This document shows positions 1 to 4,781 of a stretch of DNA of 5,766 bases, in pieces. The notes under the pieces were generated by a model. The model was not told the origin of the DNA. It saw only the letters and a program-made list of their open reading frames with translations, and searched no databases. Every line of letters starts with the position of its first letter. Within the stretch, counting starts at the first letter, position 1. Source of the stretch: Methanosarcinales archaeon (GTDB lineage Archaea > Halobacteriota > Methanosarcinia > Methanosarcinales > Methanogasteraceae); contig JAUWCK010000081.1 of the NCBI GenBank assembly GCA_030609345.1, positions 1 through 5,766 of the forward strand, in the 5' to 3' direction. A program made the translations under genes and the position numbers.

Positions 1-701
1 ACAGCTCCGGCGTCGATTGCGTTCTCTAAAATCTCAATTCCTTTCTCGGTGTTGATCTCAACAAACGTCCCTTTCCCTACAAGGTCGCCGATTACGCCCC
101 AGTTTCCGCAGGCGATGTCTGCCATCGTCGGGATGTTTACTGCGCAGTACTGGCAGGACTCACGTCGTCCGTAGCCCGCTTCTTCGAGTTCGTCGATCTT
201 GATTGCGTGTTCTTTTCCGTCCTTTGTCCCAAAGATCAGCTTTCCTTTGTCGATCTCCTCGCCCTCGATCTCCGCAGGGTCGAGTTTGTACATCACATCA
301 AGCATCTCCCGGGTCACTGCCGGGTGCATCGTGCCGCCGCAGTTCAGTCCCACGATGTATGTCGTGTCGATGTCCACCTGTCCCCTCTTCGCCTGCTCGA
401 TCGTGCTTCTTGCGTCGCACGGCTTTGCAGGGAGCGCAACCTTCGTTCCGTATTCGAGGTAGCGTGATAGCACGATCGGAACCGAGTGCATCGATCCGGC
501 TGCTGCTTTCACCTCTTCCGGGTCCGATGTCACGATCGGGACCGCCTCGAACTCTCCGAGCTTCTTTAAGACCACAACTGCCTCGACAAGCCCTTTCTCA
601 AGTGCTGCTGCAAGCATTGCGGTTACAAGACCTCCTGATGCGCCGCGGGTTCTGATATCCTCGTCTGTCGCCCATCCGACGTAACAGTCTCCTATCTGCA
701 C
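1..701 (-). CDS. fdhB: F420-dependent FrhB/FdhB-family beta subunit, partial (C-terminus beyond the left edge)
   Basis: This is the N-terminal 233 codons of an FrhB/FdhB-family protein. Family members bind FAD and iron-sulfur clusters and exchange electrons with coenzyme F420. Seen in the translation: [18 protein letters not shown] near residues 7-24, [10 protein letters not shown] around Cys95, GLNCGGT with Cys121, [11 protein letters not shown] with Cys183 and Cys186, and ADIACGNWG with Cys198. This pattern resembles the beta subunit of methanogen formate dehydrogenase (FdhB) more than classical FrhB, but the C-terminus that would help decide is missing. The start is GTG at 701-699, which directly follows the mvhD stop codon (TGAGTG) and has a near-perfect ribosome binding site; no ATG in this frame fits the family N-terminus better. 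Coupled to hdrA and mvhD, it probably serves as the F420H2-oxidising or F420-reducing port of an Hdr complex. No fdhA is visible, so a true formate dehydrogenase role is unproven. Confidence 0.92.
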   Translation of the reverse strand, partial: MQIGDCYVGWATDEDIRTRGASGGLVTAMLAAALEKGLVEAVVVLKKLGEFEAVPIVTSDPEEVKAAAGSMHSVPIVLSRYLEYGTKVALPAKPCDARSTIEQAKRGQVDIDTTYIVGLNCGGTMHPAVTREMLDVMYKLDPAEIEGEEIDKGKLIFGTKDGKEHAIKIDELEEAGYGRRESCQYCAVNIPTMADIACGNWGVIGDLVGKGTFVEINTEKGIEILENAIDAGA

Positions 702-1151
702 TCAGATCACCCCCTCAGGCTTGAGCGGACTTGGTCCAACCTTCTTGATCTGCTCTGTGAACTCGGTTACGACCTGTGCATACCGCTCGCCCTCTGATGC
801 CGAGATCCAGTCGAGCTTGAGCCGCTCATCCTCGAGTCCGAGCTCATTCACCATCGCTTTTAAGAATTTGTACTTAATCGTTGCCTTGTAGTTGCCGTTC
901 ACGTAGTGACAGTCTCCGATGTGGCATCCTGAGAAGAGAACTCCGTCTGCGCCCTCAAGGAACGCATTTAAGATGAATACCGGATCCATCCTGCCAGAGC
1001 ACATCACCCGTATCACACGCACCGTTGGCGGCTGCTGGAACCTGCCCATTCCTGCGGAGTCTGCTCCTCCGTATGAACACCAGTTACAGCAAAACATCAC
1101 AATCTTTGGCTGCCATTCCCCAGTTCCGGTTGTTTCTGTTGCTTCTGCCAT
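702..1151 (-). CDS. mvhD: MvhD-type [2Fe-2S] subunit linking an electron donor to HdrA
   Basis: MvhD (FlpD family) is a small cytoplasmic ferredoxin-like protein. In methanogens it carries electrons from a hydrogenase or formate dehydrogenase to HdrA through a [2Fe-2S] cluster. The 149-aa length fits the stand-alone family. Cysteines are visible in the expected blocks: [12 protein letters not shown] (Cys21, 22, 25), [10 protein letters not shown] (Cys51) and [16 protein letters not shown] (Cys76, 81). The first 15 residues ([15 protein letters not shown]) are a non-conserved tail. The ATG at 1151-1149 is supported by GGAGGTGA seven bases upstream, inside the end of hdrA. The gene starts 3 nt after hdrA stops, and the next gene starts directly after its own stop, so the three are almost certainly cotranscribed. 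No hydrogenase large or small subunit lies in the window, and the adjacent F420-type beta subunit is the more likely electron partner. Confidence 0.95.
   Translation of the reverse strand: MAEATETTGTGEWQPKIVMFCCNWCSYGGADSAGMGRFQQPPTVRVIRVMCSGRMDPVFILNAFLEGADGVLFSGCHIGDCHYVNGNYKATIKYKFLKAMVNELGLEDERLKLDWISASEGERYAQVVTEFTEQIKKVGPSPLKPEGVI
705..714 (-). promoter_or_regulatory. Ribosome binding site for the fdhB-like gene
   Basis: On the minus strand this reads GGGGGTGATC, one base off the archaeal anti-Shine-Dalgarno complement GGAGGTGATC. It ends 3 nt before the GTG start and lies inside the last codons of mvhD. It decides the GTG start and suggests that translation of the two genes is coupled. 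Confidence 0.75.
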
Positions 1152-1154
1152 TTT

Positions 1155-3122
1155 TCACTCACCTCCGTACTGGAAGACATTTCTCACCTGTGCAAGCACC
1201 TGGTCGTTCTTGAAGTGGCTCTGTTCGAGCGCACCTGTCGGGCACGCGGTAACACAGGTGCCGCAACCCTTGCAGAGAGCCTCGACAACATTGATGTGCC
1301 GGTCGCCGTTCGTTCCGACGATCTCGAAGACTCCGTACGGGCACTTGTCCACGCAGACGCCGCAGACCACGCACGCATCCTCGTTGATCCGTGCGGTGAT
1401 TCCCATGATCGGAGCCGATCCCACCGAGAGAAGTCTCGTCGCACGCCCTGCTGTTGCGCTGCCGTGAGCGGTCGAGTATGCAACATCCCTCGGACCTGCC
1501 GCACATCCTGCAACGAAGACGCCGTCTGTCGTCGTGTCAACCGGCGCAAGCTTCGGATGCAGTTCTGTTAAGAAGCCGTCTGCCGATCTCGGGAGCTTGA
1601 GGATGCTTCCCATCTCGCTGATGCCCTCGTTTGGAACAAGTCCGGTTCCGAGCACCAGGAGATCCACCTCCACATTTTCGATCTCGCCTTTCAGAGTATC
1701 CTCGACCCTGACAATGAGGTTTCCGTTCTCCTTCTCTGTGATCTCGACAGGCTTGCCCCTGATGAACTTGACGCCAAGGTCACGTGCACGGTTGTACGCC
1801 TCCTCAAAACCCCTCATGGTCGCGCGTATGTCCATGTAGAAGACAAAGTGGTTCGTTTCAGGTCGCTTCTCCTTTAAGAGCTGCGCGTTCTTGATTGAGA
1901 ACATGCAGCAAACTCCTCCGGAGCAGTAGATGTTCTCGTTGACATCCCTTGACCCGACACAGTTGATGAATCCGACCGTAATCGGCTCAACCGCATCAGA
2001 TGGTCGCACCACATGTCCGCCTGTAGGTCCTGCGGCATTTAAGAGTCGTTCAAACTCCATTGTGGTTATCACGTTGTCGTAAAGCCCGTAGCCATAGTTG
2101 TTATGTGGCAGCGGATCAAACGCGTTCATTCCGACCGCGACTGTGATCACACCGACCTTGAGCTTCTCGTAGATCGGTTCCTGATCATACCTGATCGCTC
2201 CAGCCTCGCAGGTTTTCTCACACGCCTTGCATCCGATGCAGTTCTCCATGTCAAGCACCGCTCGTAGCGGAACCGCCTGCGGGAACGGGATGTAGATCGC
2301 CTTTCTGGTCCCGAAGTTCTCGTTAAACTCGCTCGGAACCTCCACAGGACAGACCTCCTGACATGCTGCACAGCCCGTGCAGATATCAGTGTCAAGATAA
2401 CGCGGCTTGTGCAGCACAGTCACCTCAAAGTTGCCGACGAAACCGTCCACATCCGTAACCTCCGAGTACGCCATAATGTTGATGTTCTTGTTCCGTCCCA
2501 CCTCGACCATCTTTGGTCCGAGGATGCAGATCGAGCAGTCGTTTGTCGGGAATACCTTGTCAAACCGTGCCATCCTGCCACCGATCGATGGCTCCTTCTC
2601 GACAAGGTATACGTTGTAGCCCATGTCGCCAAAGTCGATTGCTGCCTGCATTCCTGCAACGCCTGCGCCGATCACAAGCACGTTCTGGTCAACCGGGACT
2701 GACGACTCCTCGAGTGGTTCAAGCAACCGAGAGCGGGCGATGCCCATTCTGACTAAGTCCTTTGCCTTGGCTGTTGCGCCTTCCCGGTCCCACATGTGAA
2801 TCCATGAGCACTGGTCACGAATGTTTACGAACTCGAACTGGTACGGGTTGACGCCAGCCTCCTTACAGCACGCCTTGAATGTGGGCTCGTGCGTCCGCGG
2901 CGTACACGCGGCAACGATCACCCGGTTCAGATTGTGCTCTTTAATACCTCTCTGTATCTCTGCCTGCCCCGAATCTGCGCATGTGAACTTGTTGACCTTC
3001 ACATACACAACATTCGGAAGGGTCAACGCATAATCAGCAACTGCCTGGGTATCGACGTATCCGCCGATGTTGACGCCGCATTCGCAGACAAAGACACCGA
3101 TACGTGGTTCTTCGTTTTCCAT
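1155..3122 (-). CDS. hdrA: Heterodisulfide reductase subunit A (FAD and iron-sulfur protein)
   Basis: HdrA is the flavin subunit of soluble heterodisulfide reductase, where electron bifurcation or confurcation takes place. At 655 aa it has the usual length for a stand-alone HdrA. Seen in order: an N-terminal domain with GVFVCECGVNIGG (Cys13, Cys15) and AACTPRTHEPTF (Cys73); a Rossmann FAD motif GAGVAG at 152-157 followed by VYLVEKEPSIGGRMA; FPTNDCSICILGPKM (Cys196, Cys199); ferredoxin motifs at Cys248/251/254/258 and Cys295/298/301/305; NCVGSRD plus a Cys cluster at Cys388, 400, 405, 406; a second flavin-binding stretch, GVFVAGCAAGPRD, near 534-546; and two C-terminal ferredoxin motifs at Cys584/587/590/594 and Cys617/620/623/627. 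Positions where some methanogens use selenocysteine are ordinary Cys here, with no in-frame UGA. The ATG at 3122-3120 follows AAGGAGAT. The gene leads an operon with mvhD and an F420-type beta subunit, so F420H2 is the likely donor or acceptor. The Cys400-Cys405 spacing appears one residue longer than usual. Confidence 0.97.
   Translation of the reverse strand: MENEEPRIGVFVCECGVNIGGYVDTQAVADYALTLPNVVYVKVNKFTCADSGQAEIQRGIKEHNLNRVIVAACTPRTHEPTFKACCKEAGVNPYQFEFVNIRDQCSWIHMWDREGATAKAKDLVRMGIARSRLLEPLEESSVPVDQNVLVIGAGVAGMQAAIDFGDMGYNVYLVEKEPSIGGRMARFDKVFPTNDCSICILGPKMVEVGRNKNINIMAYSEVTDVDGFVGNFEVTVLHKPRYLDTDICTGCAACQEVCPVEVPSEFNENFGTRKAIYIPFPQAVPLRAVLDMENCIGCKACEKTCEAGAIRYDQEPIYEKLKVGVITVAVGMNAFDPLPHNNYGYGLYDNVITTMEFERLLNAAGPTGGHVVRPSDAVEPITVGFINCVGSRDVNENIYCSGGVCCMFSIKNAQLLKEKRPETNHFVFYMDIRATMRGFEEAYNRARDLGVKFIRGKPVEITEKENGNLIVRVEDTLKGEIENVEVDLLVLGTGLVPNEGISEMGSILKLPRSADGFLTELHPKLAPVDTTTDGVFVAGCAAGPRDVAYSTAHGSATAGRATRLLSVGSAPIMGITARINEDACVVCGVCVDKCPYGVFEIVGTNGDRHINVVEALCKGCGTCVTACPTGALEQSHFKNDQVLAQVRNVFQYGGE
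1159..1166 (-). promoter_or_regulatory. Ribosome binding site for mvhD
   Basis: The minus strand reads GGAGGTGA, a full match to the archaeal Shine-Dalgarno core, seven bases before the mvhD ATG. The same bases encode the last residues of HdrA (Gly-Gly-Glu), so the 3' end of hdrA also serves as the translation signal for mvhD. Confidence 0.8.
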
Positions 3123-3125
3123 ACG

Positions 3126-3133
3126 ATCTCCTT
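3126..3133 (-). promoter_or_regulatory. Ribosome binding site for hdrA
   Basis: The minus strand reads AAGGAGAT, three bases before the hdrA ATG. With the promoter farther upstream it indicates a leadered transcript and supports the chosen start. Confidence 0.7.
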
Positions 3134-3175
3134 CTTTATCAATTCTTTACTAATTCTAATCCTTATCCAATGGTC

Positions 3176-3183
3176 TATTTAAA
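3176..3183 (-). promoter_or_regulatory. TATA box of the hdrA-mvhD-fdhB operon
   Basis: The minus strand reads TTTAAATA, preceded by an A/T run that could hold a BRE. Archaeal transcription usually starts about 25 nt past the centre of the box, which would be near 3153-3156 and give a leader of about 30 nt that includes the hdrA ribosome binding site. No operator palindrome is obvious beside it. Confidence 0.6.
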
Positions 3184-3538
3184 AAATCGCTATTGATTCC
3201 TGTTATCTCTTCCACTGGAAACACCTTTACCGATCGCGTATTCATAGCAAACACGCAAATCATCAGCATCATTCTACTTAAGTGTAACGATGAAACCGGA
3301 CTGTCAACATATCAGGTGTTAACAGGGTTTCAATCAGAATTCTATCCAGATCCATGGCTTGCTAGAATCAAACAGGGAATTTAACCGGGAGATGAGAGTT
3401 CGTAAGAGTTCGTAGAGGCTGGTAAAATTTCTGCACCCCATTCGTTGCGTTCGGGATGCTCGATGGAAAGTGTAAAATGATGTGTTTTTTGAATTAATTT
3501 CGCCTACCTCAGTATTACTTCAAGTAGATTTTCTCATA
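3184..3538. other. Intergenic region without a convincing gene
   Basis: This 355-nt stretch separates the 3' end of the UPF0282 gene from the hdrA promoter. Both strands contain short open frames: a TTG-started 63-codon frame at 3193-3384 on the plus strand, and a frame of about 35 codons on the minus strand starting near 3444. Neither has a ribosome binding site or a sequence I recognise. Present are a 10-bp tandem duplication at 3395-3414, a GC-richer patch around 3432-3470 that stands out from AT-rich surroundings, and a weak hairpin of ATTCTA (3339-3344) with TAGAAT (3363-3368). No tRNA cloverleaf and no clear oligo-T terminator for the upstream gene could be found by eye. A small RNA or the remains of a decayed gene would fit equally well. 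Confidence 0.5.
3395..3414. repeat. 10-bp tandem duplication
   Basis: The unit AGAGTTCGTA occurs twice in direct succession with no mismatch. It lies in the non-coding gap downstream of the UPF0282 gene. It is probably a local slippage product, though it could be a double site for a DNA-binding protein; nothing else in the window repeats the unit. Confidence 0.85.
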
Positions 3539-4504
3539 CTAATCGCCACTGTGATCATCCAGCTTCATGCTTTTATAGATACTCTTAGCCAGATTCCAGT
3601 AATGATCGGTACTTGCTCTGCCTTCACCATAAGCTTCATGCCAGCCGGCAGGGACCGGCATATCCCGGTACAAAGATTTGCGTCTTGCTTCAAGTAGCAT
3701 CCTTGGAGCGTTCATAAAATCAGCCCCACAGATGACTTTGTTCTCTGTTTCGGATGATAACCGCTTCAGCCATTTGACTCCTGCATAACTTCTCATTAAA
3801 TGATGATCGAGAATTAACGTACCAACGTCCCGGGATAGTCGTTTAGCATTGCGCCACGCCCGTTCGGTCTGCTTTTTCGAAAGCTTGTTGGGCATATAGA
3901 GCGGAGGTCCGTCAGCCAATACGATATCGGGTTCCCAGTCCAGTATTTGAGAGATGGCTTCGTCGTCAAGGAGCTGGATATCAGAGGTGTGCACAAAAAC
4001 GCGGTCTTCTTCGATCCTTGTCATCATCACCGTCTGCGGATTATTACGTTTGCCCCCATGAGATACCGGTCTGGAAAAGGTCATTACTCCATGCTTTATC
4101 CCTCCTGCGGAAGTTAAATCGTTCTTCAGGATAGCAGAAAGAGACTCCACTCTTGTCTCTTCAATCGGATGCAGATGGGACCGGTTCTTAGCCCATATCC
4201 TGACATCAGGGTTTAATCCAGTTATTTTTTTAATGTTGAACTGATAAGGATTCGCATCCGCTAACGGAATATGATCTCCATGAAAATGACTGATTACTAT
4301 GTCAGTTGCTTCTGACCATCGTTGTATGATCTTTTTCTGTATCCGCTCATCCACTGCTACCTGAAAGGGGTGTGGAAGTAGCCCATATCTGTTGTAACCA
4401 AGCGCTATACCCGGATCGATCAATATTCTCTGCTTCGCCGTTGTTACAAAACAGCAAAGACCTCTTACACCCAGTGATTCGGTTCCTATGATCTCTATGT
4501 TCAT
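3539..4504 (-). CDS. UPF0282-family metallo-beta-lactamase-fold protein, function unknown
   Basis: At 321 aa this is about the length of UPF0282 proteins, archaeal members of the metallo-beta-lactamase hydrolase superfamily without a known substrate. The N-terminal half shows the family signature ESLGVRGLCCFV (9-20), LIDPGIALGYNRYGLLPHP (28-46) and the metal-binding motif SHFHGDH (72-78: His73, His75, Asp77, His78). Further metal-ligand candidates are His149 in SRPVSHG, Asp175 in VHTSDIQ and His234/His235 in ILDHHLMR. DIVLADGPPLYM (193-204) and LLEARRKSLYRDMP (270-283) are also typical of the family. All hydrolase metal ligands appear intact. No signal peptide or membrane segment is visible, so it should be cytoplasmic. 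It starts at ATG 4504-4502 with no ribosome binding site, just after a TATA box, which suggests a leaderless mRNA. It is more AT-rich by eye than the flanking genes and is probably a single-gene transcript. Its divergence from the diamide synthase gene does not reveal its role. Confidence 0.88.
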   Translation of the reverse strand: MNIEIIGTESLGVRGLCCFVTTAKQRILIDPGIALGYNRYGLLPHPFQVAVDERIQKKIIQRWSEATDIVISHFHGDHIPLADANPYQFNIKKITGLNPDVRIWAKNRSHLHPIEETRVESLSAILKNDLTSAGGIKHGVMTFSRPVSHGGKRNNPQTVMMTRIEEDRVFVHTSDIQLLDDEAISQILDWEPDIVLADGPPLYMPNKLSKKQTERAWRNAKRLSRDVGTLILDHHLMRSYAGVKWLKRLSSETENKVICGADFMNAPRMLLEARRKSLYRDMPVPAGWHEAYGEGRASTDHYWNLAKSIYKSMKLDDHSGD

Positions 4505-4522
4505 GTTATAATTTTTATAAAA

Positions 4523-4530
4523 ATATATAA
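4523..4530 (-). promoter_or_regulatory. TATA box of the UPF0282 gene
   Basis: The minus strand reads TTATATAT with an A-rich BRE-like stretch (CTAAAAG) before it. The box is centred about 22 nt upstream of the ATG, slightly closer than the usual 26-27 nt, so transcription should begin at or within a few bases of the start codon. With no ribosome binding site present, a leaderless message is the simplest reading. Confidence 0.55.
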
Positions 4531-4546
4531 CTTTTAGTCTTATTCA

Positions 4547-4578
4547 TTATCTCTGGATCTCTTATCTCTGGATCTCTT
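4547..4578. repeat. 15-bp tandem repeat between the divergent promoters
   Basis: The unit TTATCTCTGGATCTC is present twice without mismatch, plus two further bases (TT) of a third copy. It lies just upstream of the leftward TATA box and about 95 nt before the rightward one. The position suits a paired regulator-binding site, but slippage duplication is just as possible. The unit is not itself a full palindrome. Confidence 0.88.
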
Positions 4579-4670
4579 GGACTCATCTATAGTACAATCC
4601 CTTTTCATCGTTGATAAAAACATTGCAGTCACGCTGAAAAATCGACGCCAATATTCAAATCGTCCAAAAC

Positions 4671-4678
4671 TTATATGT
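4671..4678 (+). promoter_or_regulatory. Probable TATA box for the rightward diamide synthase gene
   Basis: TTATATGT preceded by CCAAAAC gives a fair BRE plus TATA combination on the plus strand. A start about 26 nt past its centre falls at 4700-4702, exactly on an ATG that opens a 26-codon frame. The diamide synthase ATG lies 65 nt farther on, so the mRNA would carry a leader of about that length. Confidence 0.5.
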
Positions 4679-4700
4679 GACCTGCCACCAACCGGGTATC

Positions 4701-4781
4701 ATGACATCGAAGATGTGGATTTCACAGACGCACGCTTCTTTTTTCACCAAACAATCGCTAAAACCATGCCGGCAATACTGA
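4701..4781 (+). CDS. Possible 26-aa leader ORF overlapping the diamide synthase start
   Basis: ATG at 4701 opens a frame of 26 codons ending in TGA at 4779-4781, which overlaps the first 16 bases of the diamide synthase gene in another frame. The ATG sits where the TATA box at 4671-4678 would place transcription initiation, so it could be read from a leaderless 5' end. The peptide (MTSKMWISQTHASFF...) resembles nothing I know. Without conservation data this may be chance; it is recorded because the spacing is precise and the main gene has no ribosome binding site of its own. Confidence 0.2.
   Translation: MTSKMWISQTHASFFTKQSLKPCRQY

Noticed and set aside
203..655. Plus-strand 150-codon frame and overlapping shorter ones opposite the fdhB-like gene
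   Set aside because: Arg/Pro/Ser-rich translation typical of the opposite strand of a GC-rich gene; the minus strand carries the conserved FrhB/FdhB motifs.
919..1467. Plus-strand open frame of 182 codons across mvhD and the end of hdrA
   Set aside because: It is antisense to two genes with unmistakable family motifs and spans their junction; its translation shows no domain.
3327..3335. GTTTCAATC, which resembles the end of some archaeal CRISPR repeats
   Set aside because: It occurs once, with no repeat-spacer periodicity around it.
3339..3368. ATTCTA/TAGAAT inverted repeat as a terminator
   Set aside because: Only six AT-rich pairs around an 18-nt loop and no following oligo-T run on either strand.
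3193..3384. TTG-started 63-codon frame upstream of hdrA
   Set aside because: No ribosome binding site, rare start codon, no recognised sequence; it starts only about 10 nt from the hdrA TATA box on the opposite strand. Kept only as part of the intergenic description.
3524..3535. Palindrome TACTTCAAGTA just past the UPF0282 stop as an operator or terminator
   Set aside because: Short, no loop space for a stable hairpin, no T-run after it on the minus strand; CTTCAAGTAG also recurs by chance inside the gene.
4679..4765. Cobalamin or nickel riboswitch in the leader of the diamide synthase gene
   Set aside because: The leader is under about 70 nt and lacks the conserved boxes of known tetrapyrrole or metal riboswitches.
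4715..4765. Upstream in-frame GTG at 4715 as an alternative start of the diamide synthase
   Set aside because: It would add 17 residues ahead of the P-loop strand, unlike the family, and has no ribosome binding site; ATG 4766 fits the family N-terminus.
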